Source of the DNA: Sporosarcina sp. P2
GTDB taxonomy: Bacteria > Bacillota > Bacilli > Bacillales_A > Planococcaceae
DNA length: 64,000 nucleotides
Assembly: GCF_002743255.1 (NCBI RefSeq)
Contig: NZ_PDYY01000009.1
Span: 95,749-159,748, forward strand
Reading direction: 5' to 3'
Below the pieces are notes generated by a model. It did not search any database, was not told the DNA's origin, and saw nothing but the letters and a program-made list of their open reading frames with translations. This document shows, one piece after another, positions 1-9,196 of the stretch. How positions within the stretch are numbered: the stretch's first letter is position 1; each line of letters starts with the position of its first letter. Both the position numbers and the translations under genes were made by a program.

Positions 1-72
1 ATCTATATTTTTTAAATTATTTTCTCGAAGTCCCCGTAAAACTATTTCATCTCTGACATCCTTCATCATCAT
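1..72 (-). CDS. UvrA-family excinuclease ATPase, N-terminal fragment
   Basis: Only the first 24 codons lie in the window; the gene runs off the left edge on the minus strand. The frame opens with three Met codons behind a strong Shine-Dalgarno (AAGGAGG) and reads IVLRGLRENNLKNID, the typical opening of UvrA proteins just before Walker A. UvrA is the damage-sensing ATPase of nucleotide excision repair. Main UvrA proteins usually open with 'GARAHNLKNI', whereas 'RENNLKNI' is more like UvrA paralogues (UvrA2 or drug-resistance types); that distinction is inference from a few residues. Confidence 0.75.
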   Translation of the reverse strand, partial: MMMKDVRDEIVLRGLRENNLKNID

Positions 73-199
73 AGTCCTCCTTCAAACCTTACGTACTAGT
101 CTTGCTAGATGATTTCCCTGTTTTAAGGAAGTTACACTAAAAGGACCACTTTTATCGTTGTTATTTGGAGAAGTGATTAATTTATACATGTAAACTCCT

Positions 200-304
200 T
201 TGCGCTCATACTTCATTCAAATCCGCTCAAAGCCATGCCGTACCCGCTCAATGTCGTTTGCAATCCCCTCATAGCTATGCGGTATCCGCTCAATACGCAA
301 TAGA
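200..304. repeat. Tandem array of five imperfect 21-bp units
   Basis: Five consecutive 21-bp units begin at 200, 221, 242, 263 and 284. Each carries a core close to atCCGCTCAa at its start; the second to fourth end in forms of GCCATGCGGT. Units differ by several bases, so the array is old or diverging. There is no ORF through it and unit size is too small and too even for CRISPR. It lies between the divergent UvrA-like gene and the rnpB promoter. 21 bp is two helical turns, so the cores face the same side of the DNA. Function unknown. Confidence 0.75.
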
Positions 305-368
305 TCTACACTAATTCATTCTCCACATCACGCAAACTATTTAATCTACCTCATTCTAAACGAATTCA

Positions 369-397
369 TTGTATATCGAATGGATTTGGTGTATACT
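369..397 (+). promoter_or_regulatory. Sigma-A type promoter of rnpB
   Basis: TTGTAT (369-374), 17-bp spacer, TATACT (392-397). The predicted start, about six bases further on, coincides with the 5' end expected for the RNase P RNA. Confidence 0.6.
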
Positions 398-401
398 CAG
401 G

Positions 402-803
402 AGTGCCATAGAGAGTATTCAGGTAATCGCTGCAACTTCGGTTGTAGAGGAAAGTCCATGCTCACACGGATCTGAGATGACCGTAGTGTTCGTGCTCGGT
501 GAAAAAATAAGCCGGGGCAATGCATTTGCATTGATGGCGGGAATAACTCCTAAGTCTTCGGATATGGACTAGATTCTCTGAAAGTGCCACAGTGACGTAG
601 TCGGCATGGAAACATGTCGAGTGGAACGGGTAAACCCCACGAGTGAGAAACCCAAATTATGGTAGGGGCGTTCTTCCGAAAGAATTCAATGGAGGAAGGA
701 ACAGGCAATTGTCTGTAGATAGATGATTACCACTTCAAGTACGAGGCGCGAGCCGTTTGAGTACCGAAGAACAAAACATGGCTTACAGAATACTCTATGG
801 CAT
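402..803 (+). ncRNA. rnpB: RNase P RNA, type B
   Basis: Catalytic RNA of ribonuclease P, which removes the 5' leader of pre-tRNAs. The conserved P4-side sequence GAGGAAAGTCCATGCTC is at about 448-464 and the 3' partner region with ACAGAA at 784-789. The ends pair (TGCCATAGAGAGTATTC with GAATACTCTATGGCA) to form helix P1. The length of about 400 nt and its place next to ypsC match the Bacillus type B gene. A 67-codon reading frame crosses the RNA but has no coding support. Ends are estimated from pairing and are good to a few bases. Confidence 0.97.
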
Positions 804-818
804 TTATCTTACAATTAG

Positions 819-851
819 CTCTCCTACAGATTTGGGAGAGTTTTTCTTTTT
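819..851 (+). terminator. Intrinsic terminator of rnpB
   Basis: Stem CTCTCC / GGGAGAG with a 9-base loop, followed by TTTTTCTTTTT. Confidence 0.85.
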
Positions 852-931
852 ATAGAAGCGTACAAATACATATACCTTTCAAATGACAGAAAGGACATAT
901 TGACCAGAAGCAAAGAATGGAGTGTTGAAAC

Positions 932-2059
932 ATGAGTGAATACAAACTAGTAGCAACTGCTGCGATGGGACTTGAATCTATCGTCGCGTCTGAAATAAAA
1001 GATCTTGGCTATGAATGCCAAACAGAGAACGGAAAAGTTTATTTTACGGGTGACGAAGAAGCCATTGCGAGAACGAATATGTGGTTACGTGTAGGTGATC
1101 GTGTACGAATCATTGTGGGCGAATTCAAAGCTTTTACATTTGATGAGTTATTCGAACGGACGAAAGCTTTGCCGTGGGAAGAGTTCTTGCCTGTAGATGC
1201 GGCATTCCCTGTTTCAGGTAAATCGGTCAAGTCAAAATTATTCAGTGTCCCAGACTGTCAGGCGATTGTGAAAAAGGCGATTGTCGAACGATTGAATAGT
1301 GCGTATAAACGAAGTGGATTCTTAAGTGAATCAGGACCGCTATTTAAATTAGAAGTTTCTATATTGAAGGATCACGTAACTTTGACGATAGACTCAAGTG
1401 GCCAAGGCTTGCATAAACGCGGCTATCGTATGGCTCAAGGGGACGCACCACTAAAGGAAACGATGGCAGCTGCACTCGTTAAACTTTCTAAGTGGAGCCC
1501 GAATCGTCCATTCGTAGATCCATTCTGTGGTTCTGGTACGATTGCTATCGAAGCGGCCATGATTGGACAAAATTTGGCGCCGGGTTATAACCGTTCGTTC
1601 TTAAGTGAAGAATGGCCTTGGATGAAAGCGGATGTGTGGGATCGTGTTCGCGAAGAAGTAGAAGACGTGGCCAAGTATGATTTAGAGCTCGATATTCGTG
1701 GGTTTGATGTTGATCACAATATTATTTCTATAGCACAGCGTAATGCTATGGAAGCAGGATTTACAGATTTGATTTCATTCGAACAGCGAGATGTGCGTGA
1801 TTTGAGGCTCGAAGGAGAAAATGGCGTCTTGATCGCCAATCCGCCATATGGTGAACGACTTGGTGAAGTGGAAGAAGCAGAAGATATTGCGCAAGTACTT
1901 GGTGAGATTATGAAACAGTATCCGTCATGGTCAGTATATATTTTATCTTCACTGGAAAACTATGAAACGATGTATGGCAAACGTGCAACAAAAAAACGTA
2001 AACTATTTAACGGCTTCATCCGTACTGATTTATATCAGTTCTGGGGACAGCGTTCATAA
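932..2059 (+). CDS. ypsC: THUMP-domain class I rRNA methyltransferase (YpsC/RlmL family)
   Basis: Predicted SAM-dependent RNA guanine-N2 methyltransferase acting on 23S rRNA, homologous to the N-terminal half of E. coli RlmKL. The 375-residue protein has an N-terminal ferredoxin-like/THUMP region (about 1-155), then a Rossmann methyltransferase domain with the SAM-binding loop DPFCGSGT (196-203) and the catalytic motif IV NPPYGERLG (303-311) typical of N2-guanine methylation. Start ATG follows a GGAG Shine-Dalgarno. It lies just after rnpB as in B. subtilis. The exact target base is inferred from the family, not visible here. Confidence 0.92.
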   Translation: MSEYKLVATAAMGLESIVASEIKDLGYECQTENGKVYFTGDEEAIARTNMWLRVGDRVRIIVGEFKAFTFDELFERTKALPWEEFLPVDAAFPVSGKSVKSKLFSVPDCQAIVKKAIVERLNSAYKRSGFLSESGPLFKLEVSILKDHVTLTIDSSGQGLHKRGYRMAQGDAPLKETMAAALVKLSKWSPNRPFVDPFCGSGTIAIEAAMIGQNLAPGYNRSFLSEEWPWMKADVWDRVREEVEDVAKYDLELDIRGFDVDHNIISIAQRNAMEAGFTDLISFEQRDVRDLRLEGENGVLIANPPYGERLGEVEEAEDIAQVLGEIMKQYPSWSVYILSSLENYETMYGKRATKKRKLFNGFIRTDLYQFWGQRS

Positions 2060-2121
2060 TTTGACGGGCAGGAAGAGGAGTACATCCCTCTTCCTTTCGC
2101 TTGCATTCAGGAGGAGTCAGT

Positions 2122-4023
2122 ATGAAGACAAAAATTCCATTTGAGTTGGATAAAGGGCAAACGTTTTATGAATCTCTCAACGATTGGCTCGGAGATACGT
2201 TATATGATGATTTAACAGAAAAAGGTTTCGAATGTCGCGACGAGCAAATTTATATGGCATTTCAAATAGAAAAAGCACTGAAAGAAAAAAGCGTCTTGCT
2301 TGCGGAAGCGGGAGTGGGTACGGGGAAAACGATTGCGTACTTATTACCGGCTATTGCGTATGCGCGTTATACAGGAAAACCAGCGGTGATTTCCTGCGCA
2401 GATGAAACATTGATCGATCAATTGATCAAAGAAGAAGGCGATATTCAGAAGTTGAGTACCGCACTCAATATGACAGTAGACGTTCGTTTGGCGAAAGCGC
2501 GTAATCAGTATATTTGTCTGAAACGTCTGGAAGATACTAGCATGAAGACGAACGAAGATTTTGTCGATTTAGTGGAAGATCAGTTGCCGGAATTCGTGCA
2601 TGCAGAGCGTTCATTACAGTCGGTGTATCCGTATGGCGAACGTTCAGATTATCCATATTTGGCTGATGAAGAATGGGAAATGATCAATTATCACCCGATA
2701 ATGCAATGTGCGGCTTGTGATATTCGCAATCGTTGTGGGCAAACGATTCATCGTAATCATTATCGAGAAGCTGCAGACTTGATCATTTGCTCACATGACT
2801 TCTATATGGAGCATTTGTGGACAAAGGAATCACGTGCTAGACAAGGGCAACTGCCTTTATTACCGGAAGTATCGATGGTCGTCTTTGATGAAGGACATTT
2901 ACTGGAATATTCCGCTCAGCGTGCATTGACATATGAAGTGCAAGAGCAAACGATTATTAACTTGCTTGAACGGATTATGGTGGACGGCATCCGAGAGAAA
3001 ACATTGCAGTTGATGGAGCAATTGCTCGAGACGCATGAATTATTTTTCAAACAGCTCAAAAGTAATGCCATTCAAAATGACAATGAGCGCCTGACAATTG
3101 ATAAGAACGAAGAAATGATGAAGTATGCAAAAACAGCGGTTGCATTATCTCATGAACTTCTGGAAGAATTTGTTTTTGAAGGCGAGTTATATGTGATCCC
3201 TGAATACGACTTAAAAATCGTCGAAGAGTATTTGGAGCAGTACATTTATTCAATGGAGCTATTTGCCGGTGACAACGACGCAGTCGATTGGCTTGAAAAT
3301 CGTCGTGAAGAAAGCACACTGCTAATTATGCCAAGACTTGTCACGTCCATCTTGAAAGAGAAGTTATTTACGGGAACGATGCCGATTATCTTCTCTTCGG
3401 CTACTTTATCAGTTGAGAAATCATTTGATTACTTAGCGTACAGTTTAGGAATTGTAGATTATCAATCATTTTCTATCGCATCACCATTCGACTATGAAAA
3501 TGTCATGAAAATTCATTTGGAACAAGGGAATACAAATGAGAAAATCACACGTCTCTCTGAACTGCTTGAGGAAGAGGAACAGACATTGGTATTGTTCGGT
3601 TCCAAGCAATCCATGATGGAAGCCTACGATCAATTACCACTTGAACAAAGCGTTATGGTGACGTATGAAGGGGAGCGTTCATTGTCATCATTGGTGAAAG
3701 ATTTCCAGCAACGTAAAGTGAATGTATTCTTCTCCTATCATTTGTGGGAAGGTCTGGATTTACCGAATGAAGCGTTGACTCGTGTAATCATTTTTGACTT
3801 GCCGTTCCCGCCGCATGATCCACTATTCCAAGCTAGAAGGGAATTTGCGGAAGATCCGTTTGACGAAGTAGATCTACCATTTATGTTATTGCGTTTACGA
3901 CAGGGAATTGGCCGATTGATTCGAACGAGCGATGATTACGGTTCGATTCATTTATTTGTAAAGCCAGAGAATTTAGAATTACTGCCGGTTATTGAACGTG
4001 TGTTGCCTGTACCATTTTCGTAA
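2122..4023 (+). CDS. ypvA: DinG/XPD-family ATP-dependent DNA helicase (YpvA-like)
   Basis: Superfamily 2 iron-sulfur helicase, 633 residues, predicted 5'-3' DNA unwinding in repair or replication. Walker A AEAGVGTGKT is at 61-70, the DEGH box at 256-259, and four cysteines placed as in XPD/DinG Fe-S clusters are at 132, 196, 199 and 205. A C-terminal RecA-like domain ends with a QGIGRLIR motif VI. Start ATG at 2122 sits behind AGGAGG; an upstream ATG at 2101 lacks a site. It follows ypsC by 62 bp, as in B. subtilis, where YpvA is the DinG relative lacking an exonuclease domain; none is seen here either. Confidence 0.9.
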   Translation: MKTKIPFELDKGQTFYESLNDWLGDTLYDDLTEKGFECRDEQIYMAFQIEKALKEKSVLLAEAGVGTGKTIAYLLPAIAYARYTGKPAVISCADETLIDQLIKEEGDIQKLSTALNMTVDVRLAKARNQYICLKRLEDTSMKTNEDFVDLVEDQLPEFVHAERSLQSVYPYGERSDYPYLADEEWEMINYHPIMQCAACDIRNRCGQTIHRNHYREAADLIICSHDFYMEHLWTKESRARQGQLPLLPEVSMVVFDEGHLLEYSAQRALTYEVQEQTIINLLERIMVDGIREKTLQLMEQLLETHELFFKQLKSNAIQNDNERLTIDKNEEMMKYAKTAVALSHELLEEFVFEGELYVIPEYDLKIVEEYLEQYIYSMELFAGDNDAVDWLENRREESTLLIMPRLVTSILKEKLFTGTMPIIFSSATLSVEKSFDYLAYSLGIVDYQSFSIASPFDYENVMKIHLEQGNTNEKITRLSELLEEEEQTLVLFGSKQSMMEAYDQLPLEQSVMVTYEGERSLSSLVKDFQQRKVNVFFSYHLWEGLDLPNEALTRVIIFDLPFPPHDPLFQARREFAEDPFDEVDLPFMLLRLRQGIGRLIRTSDDYGSIHLFVKPENLELLPVIERVLPVPFS

Positions 4024-4029
4024 ACAGTA

Positions 4030-4078
4030 AAAAAGAAAGCGTGCTGACGTCGGAGTTTCGACATCTGCACGCCTTTTT
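4030..4078. terminator. Bidirectional terminator between ypvA and cheX
   Basis: Stem GCGTGC...GCACGC (4039-4044 / 4067-4072) with extra inner pairing; T-run after it on the plus strand and A-run before it, so it can serve both converging genes. Confidence 0.8.
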
Positions 4079-4082
4079 CCAG

Positions 4083-4541
4083 TTATCGTTCTTCGTCAAT
4101 AGTGAGCAATAAATTTAACATTTGGCCATCTTCAAATTTTACGGGGATTTTAAATGCTTGCTTAAACCCATAAAATTTTGTTTGCCCCGTCATGACAGTA
4201 GGTGGTGAAATATCTAGCGTCAGATCCGCTTTTTCCAATACTGTACATAGATTTCCGGCAATCATATTCCCGAGTTCTCCAGTGAATGATTCAGCCATTT
4301 CCCCTTCAAGCTGCATACCGAACATGGCGAGACCAATTTCACTGATAATGGATTGTGTAGGCTCTACAATTAAACGACCTTTAATATCTCCAATTAGACC
4401 GATCAAAACACTGATTTCGCGTTGTTCGTACGGCTGTTGTATAAGGGCAGGGGATAGTACCTGGAATTTTAATGGAACTACAGTAGTGAGAGAAGCAATC
4501 GTTGCATTTAGAACTTTTTGTACATTTGTTGCTGTATCCAT
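4083..4541 (-). CDS. cheX: CheX-like chemotaxis phosphatase
   Basis: 152-residue member of the CheC/CheX/FliY family, which dephosphorylates the response regulator CheY-P. The family signature is visible once as ESFTGELGNMIAGN (84-97), carrying the Glu and Asn used for CheY-P attack; CheX has a single such site whereas CheC has two. The protein is soluble with no membrane segment. It is a lone gene facing away from dynA and convergent with ypvA, far from any flagellar operon. Some CheX-like proteins are not linked to chemotaxis, so the in vivo partner is uncertain. Confidence 0.8.
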   Translation of the reverse strand: MDTATNVQKVLNATIASLTTVVPLKFQVLSPALIQQPYEQREISVLIGLIGDIKGRLIVEPTQSIISEIGLAMFGMQLEGEMAESFTGELGNMIAGNLCTVLEKADLTLDISPPTVMTGQTKFYGFKQAFKIPVKFEDGQMLNLLLTIDEER

Positions 4542-4775
4542 CTAAAGAAACACCCTTTCACGAATAGTTTGGTAGTGCAATCATATCACTAGGAGTATCT
4601 AAAAGACTAGACAAATTTTATGAAAGTAGCCACATCCTCACTATTTATTCGATTTCTTCAAGATTAGCTGTATACTGGTTCTTCTATTTAAAAAGTAATA
4701 CTTATAAAGTAACTATCTATTTTTTCACGCATTAATGGTATGATTGGATGAGTTAAAATTGAAAGGACGACGATT

Positions 4776-7700
4776 ATGTCTACAAACAATGAATTTTTAC
4801 AGCAATCTGCTACATATGGACAAATTTTTTCCAACAATGAAGATGATGAACGCAAAGCAAAAACGACATTACTTGCTAATAAAATAATCGATAAAGAATA
4901 TACAATTGCTTTTGCTGGACACTTTTCAGCGGGAAAGTCTTCGACAATTAATGCATTAACAGGTGATGATCTCTTACCGTCAAGCCCTATTCCGACAAGT
5001 GCGAATATTGTGAAGGTGCATAAGGCGGATGAAGATTATGCTATTATCCATCGTGTGGATGGAAGTGCTGTGAAATTCAGCGGCCATGGGTTCTCTGAAG
5101 GTGTGAAAGCGTACAGTAAGGACGGGGCTGAAGTTTCATTGGTTGAAATCGGCCATACAGAATCCAATTTACCGGAAGGAATTACGGTAATGGATACACC
5201 AGGCGTAGACTCGACAGATGATGCACATAGACTATCGACGGAGTCTTCATTGCACTTAGCGGATCTTGTCTTCTATACGATGGATTACAACCATGTACAA
5301 TCTGAAATGAACTTCCGGTTCACAAAAGAATTAATGCGCTATAATAGTAACGTTTATTTAATTATTAATCAGATCGATAAGCATCGCGACAGTGAGTTAT
5401 CATTCGATGAGTTCAAAAAGTCCGTCGAAGAATCGTTCAAGTTATGGGGGGTAGAACCAAAGGGGATTTTCTACACGTCATTGAAACAACTGGATCACCC
5501 ACATAATGATTTTGAAAAAGTCAAAGCGATCGTTGATGGTTCGATCGAACACCGAGAAGAAAATTTTGAACAAAATATCGAGCAATCTTTATTAAAATTA
5601 AAAGATGAGCATATGAAATATCTTCAACAGCAAGTGGATGACTTGAAGGAGAATCATTCGGAAATCCTCAGCGAATCCGAGTGGGGGCAGTTTGAAGAGT
5701 TAAATCAAGATTTGAAGGATGCGAAAAAACGACTGGAATTAGTTTCGGGTGACGAATTCTATGTGAATTTCGAGAAAGAACGCAATGAATTATTGTCGAA
5801 CGCGGGACTGGCGCCATTTGAAACGAGAGAATTACTGAAAGACCATTTGGAAGCCAAGTCACCAAAATTCAAAGTAGGTTTACTATTTGGTGCGAAGAAG
5901 ACAGCGGAAGAGCGCGAAAAACGTCGTCAAAAGCTAGATGATAACATTTCAGGTCTGGCGCATACACAAATCGAAATTTATATGAAAGCGTTGATGAAGA
6001 GTTCATTAAAGCAAGCCGGAATCTTAACCGATGAGCGTTCACTGGCGATTGATAATATGGATCTAACACTACCGTTTGACAAAGTGGATGAGCAACTGCA
6101 TGTACAAGAAGTGATCACTGGCGAAACCATTTTGAATTATGCAGAGCAAATGAAGCGTGCCATTCATTTAGTGTATAAACGTAAAACCGATAAATGGAAA
6201 CAAGAGATGTCCGTCATCGCGAAAGAATCGGGTGGTGAGCAATCGGGACCTCTTGTTGAAACGATTGCCGTGTTGCAAGAAAAAGTAGATGCACTAAAAG
6301 AAATGAATAAGTGGCAAGAGCGTATGGAGTGGGTCGATAAAGAAATCGCCAATCCGTCTGCGCCGACACGTATGGGCCGCGATCAACTGGTTACGGAGTG
6401 GGAACAGCCTAAAAAAATCGAAACAATTGATTATGTAGCAAAAGTAGAAGAGCAAGAAACGACTGTTGAAAAAGTGGAAGAAGTAGTGGAAGAAGAACGT
6501 CAAATGGTCGATTCAGAAAAAGCCATCATACATGCACAGCATATCGCCGAATCGGTCGAGGCGATACCTGGATTTGCAGAAACGGCATCGTATTTGATGA
6601 CGAAAGCAGACCGCCTAAAAGGACAGGAATTCACAGTTGCATTATTTGGCGCATTCAGTGCTGGGAAATCTTCATTCTCTAACGCGTTGATTGGTGAAAA
6701 AGTGTTACCTGTATCACCGAACCCTACAACAGCTGCAATCAACCGAATTCGTCCAGTAAGTGAAACCCACTTGCATAATACTGCGGATATTCACTTGAAA
6801 GATGAAGCCACGATGACTGAAGACGTAGCGTTGTCATTCGGTGCACTCGGTATCACGATTTCCTCACTGGAAGATGCCTTTAATAAAACAGATGTTGCTA
6901 TGAAGCAACCACTTGAAGATGAGAACTTGCACATCCATAAGTCGTTCATCAGCGCATTCCAAAGAGGATACCCTCTTTATACGCCTGCATTAGGGACGAC
7001 GTTGACAGTAGAGCGTGAAGAATTTACGAAATTCGTTGCACAAGAAGAACGTAGTTGTTTCGTCGATTCCATAGATTTCTTCTATGACTGCCCATTGACT
7101 CGCCACGGTATCACATTGGTGGATACACCAGGAGCAGATTCCATCAACGCACGTCATACCGACGTAGCGTTTGAATATATTCGTAATGCTGATGCGATTC
7201 TATTCGTAACATACTATAACCATGCATTCGCACGTGCTGATCGTGAATTCCTTATCCAGCTAGGCCGTGTGAAAGACGCATTCGAACTCGATAAAATGTT
7301 CTTTATCGTCAATGCGATCGACCTTGCTTCAAATGAAGAAGAAGGCGAAGAAGTAAAAGGCTTCGTTGCCAATGAATTGCAGAAATTTGGAATCCGCAAT
7401 CCGCGGGTACATGGTATTTCAAGCCTTGAGGCACTGGAAGGCAAATTAACACAACAACCGAATGCATTAATGGTCGATTTTGAAGAGAAGTTTTATTCAT
7501 TCCTTGAGCATGATTTACGTGCGCAAGTCGTGCAAGCACTGGAAGAAGAAACAACGAAAACAATCGGTCGTCTAGCTTCATTGATCGACAGAACGATCCA
7601 AAACCGTTCACGTAAAACGGAAAGACTGGAAGAGCTTGCGACTGCTGAATTGGCAATAAAAGAACGTTTTGAAAAGAGTGCCAGGAAGATCTTAGTGAAA

Positions 7701-8369
7701 TCCACTCAAGATGAATTGAGTGAACTCGTCTACTATATTTTACAACGTGTATTCTTACGTTTCGGTGATTTCTTCAAAGAGGGGTATAGTCCGTCCACTT
7801 TCGCGAAAAACTCATCGGATAAAGCATTGAAAATCGCATTGGCGGAAACAGTCAATATGGTAGGCTTTGACTTGACGCAGGAATTGAAAGTAACGAATTT
7901 GCGTATTCTTCAATACATGAAGAAGCAATTGCTAGAACGTCAGCGTATGGAAGTCCGTTCACTAGCCGATATGGATCAGTCAATTGTACCTTCGCCATAC
8001 GAGCCGAATGATAAAGAGATGTTGTCATTTGAAACACCATATGAAGATCCTATGGTATACAGCGCAGTGAATAAATCGTTCAAAAATCAAAAGTCGTTCT
8101 TTGAACGTGGCGATCGGGATATCTTGAAAGTGAAGCTGGAGGAAATATTGAAAAAAGATGCATCCAGCTATCTTGGCGATCAGAAAGAACGTATTGAAAA
8201 GTGGGCAGACTTATGGATTGAAGACGAAGCAGAAGCATTACGCGTTCATTTGTTGCAGGAAAGTCTTGTACAAATTGAATCAGAGCGTACATTGCTCGAT
8301 GGTTCGGAGCAGCTGGAACAATGGCAGAAAATCTATGAACAAATCCGTCAAGAGGAGTTGGTTCAATGA
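4776..8369 (+). CDS. dynA: Double dynamin-like GTPase DynA
   Basis: Bacterial dynamin made of two fused GTPase units, 1197 residues (B. subtilis DynA/YpbR about 1193). First G domain: G1 GHFSAGKSS at 48-56, G3 DTPG at 140-143, G4 NQID at 198-201. Second G domain: G1 GAFSAGKSS from 625, G3 DTPG from 783, and a later NAID-type G4. Helical stalk regions rich in charged residues follow each G domain. Known DynA tethers and fuses membranes and protects cells against membrane-damaging antibiotics and phage. Start ATG follows GAAAGGA. The end overlaps the sulfurtransferase start by four bases, so the two are probably co-translated. Confidence 0.95.
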   Translation: MSTNNEFLQQSATYGQIFSNNEDDERKAKTTLLANKIIDKEYTIAFAGHFSAGKSSTINALTGDDLLPSSPIPTSANIVKVHKADEDYAIIHRVDGSAVKFSGHGFSEGVKAYSKDGAEVSLVEIGHTESNLPEGITVMDTPGVDSTDDAHRLSTESSLHLADLVFYTMDYNHVQSEMNFRFTKELMRYNSNVYLIINQIDKHRDSELSFDEFKKSVEESFKLWGVEPKGIFYTSLKQLDHPHNDFEKVKAIVDGSIEHREENFEQNIEQSLLKLKDEHMKYLQQQVDDLKENHSEILSESEWGQFEELNQDLKDAKKRLELVSGDEFYVNFEKERNELLSNAGLAPFETRELLKDHLEAKSPKFKVGLLFGAKKTAEEREKRRQKLDDNISGLAHTQIEIYMKALMKSSLKQAGILTDERSLAIDNMDLTLPFDKVDEQLHVQEVITGETILNYAEQMKRAIHLVYKRKTDKWKQEMSVIAKESGGEQSGPLVETIAVLQEKVDALKEMNKWQERMEWVDKEIANPSAPTRMGRDQLVTEWEQPKKIETIDYVAKVEEQETTVEKVEEVVEEERQMVDSEKAIIHAQHIAESVEAIPGFAETASYLMTKADRLKGQEFTVALFGAFSAGKSSFSNALIGEKVLPVSPNPTTAAINRIRPVSETHLHNTADIHLKDEATMTEDVALSFGALGITISSLEDAFNKTDVAMKQPLEDENLHIHKSFISAFQRGYPLYTPALGTTLTVEREEFTKFVAQEERSCFVDSIDFFYDCPLTRHGITLVDTPGADSINARHTDVAFEYIRNADAILFVTYYNHAFARADREFLIQLGRVKDAFELDKMFFIVNAIDLASNEEEGEEVKGFVANELQKFGIRNPRVHGISSLEALEGKLTQQPNALMVDFEEKFYSFLEHDLRAQVVQALEEETTKTIGRLASLIDRTIQNRSRKTERLEELATAELAIKERFEKSARKILVKSTQDELSELVYYILQRVFLRFGDFFKEGYSPSTFAKNSSDKALKIALAETVNMVGFDLTQELKVTNLRILQYMKKQLLERQRMEVRSLADMDQSIVPSPYEPNDKEMLSFETPYEDPMVYSAVNKSFKNQKSFFERGDRDILKVKLEEILKKDASSYLGDQKERIEKWADLWIEDEAEALRVHLLQESLVQIESERTLLDGSEQLEQWQKIYEQIRQEELVQ

Positions 8370-9190
8370 CACAAGTATTTGTATCTATTCACGATATGGA
8401 GACAAGTCACGCAAAATGGATCGATGCGCGCTTTTCATTGCAAGATGAAAAGCAGGGGAAACTTGATTATCAAAATGAACACGTAAAAGGCGCGGTTCAT
8501 TGGGATTTAGATGAAGACTTATCCGGGACTTCTGTAGAAGGTGGACGTCATCCATTGCCTTCTGCTGAACAACTGACTGAACTATTCCGTAAAAGTGGAC
8601 TGGAACGTACAGATACGATTTTGATCTATGATGAGGGTGGCGGTCCATTCGCAACACGAGCTTGGTGGATGTTGCAGTATGGAGGTTTCACGAATGTACA
8701 TGTCGTAACAGAAAGTTATACGGCATTACGCAAAATAGTAGACGTAACATCTGATCCTGCTACGCCTGTACGCTCGACGGTGGAACCAGATTGGCAAAAG
8801 CACTTATACGCTAGTAGAAGTGAAGTCGAAGAAGTTGTGGCGGGCAATCGACCGTCTCAACTTGTCGACGCACGCTCTGAAGTTCGCTACCGTGGGGAAA
8901 AAGAGCCGCTCTATCATAAAGCGGGCCATATACCGACAGCGCGAAACTTCGATTGGGAACAATTGAAGAGAGACGGACAGTATGATGTGCAGCACGCAAA
9001 AGAGCAATTACAACAGATCGTCACGCCTGAAGACGATGTCATCGTCTACTGTGGCAGCGGTGTAACGGCTTCCCCTTTATTCGCGGCACTTAAAGAACTA
9101 GACTATCCAAACGTAAAACTATATGTTGGTAGTTTCAGCGACTGGATTTCCCAAGATGACGCACCAATTGAAACCGCAATAAGGGGTTGA
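8366..9190 (+). CDS. Two-domain sulfurtransferase (rhodanese / 3-mercaptopyruvate type)
   Basis: Tandem rhodanese protein of 274 residues. The C-terminal domain carries the active loop CGSGVTA (catalytic Cys229), the form found in SseA-type 3-mercaptopyruvate sulfurtransferases; the matching loop of the N-terminal domain (YDEGGGPFATRAW, about 88-100) has no cysteine, as usual for the structural half. It moves sulfane sulfur to thiol or cyanide acceptors in the cytosol. Start ATG overlaps the dynA stop (ATGA) behind AGAGGAG. Coupling with dynA is seen; a functional link between the two is not known to me. Confidence 0.9.
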   Translation: MTQVFVSIHDMETSHAKWIDARFSLQDEKQGKLDYQNEHVKGAVHWDLDEDLSGTSVEGGRHPLPSAEQLTELFRKSGLERTDTILIYDEGGGPFATRAWWMLQYGGFTNVHVVTESYTALRKIVDVTSDPATPVRSTVEPDWQKHLYASRSEVEEVVAGNRPSQLVDARSEVRYRGEKEPLYHKAGHIPTARNFDWEQLKRDGQYDVQHAKEQLQQIVTPEDDVIVYCGSGVTASPLFAALKELDYPNVKLYVGSFSDWISQDDAPIETAIRG

Positions 9191-9196
9191 TACACG

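Noticed and set aside
200..304. CRISPR array
   Set aside because: Units are 21 bp head-to-tail with no separate spacers, and no cas gene is near.
369..572. 67-codon ORF on the plus strand
   Set aside because: It lies across the 5' half of the RNase P RNA and its promoter; no ribosome site.
4192..4545. 117-codon plus-strand ORF
   Set aside because: It is the antisense shadow of the CheX-like gene; no ribosome site or protein-like motif.
7309..7656. 115-codon minus-strand ORF in dynA
   Set aside because: Antisense to the second dynamin unit; a product of codon bias.
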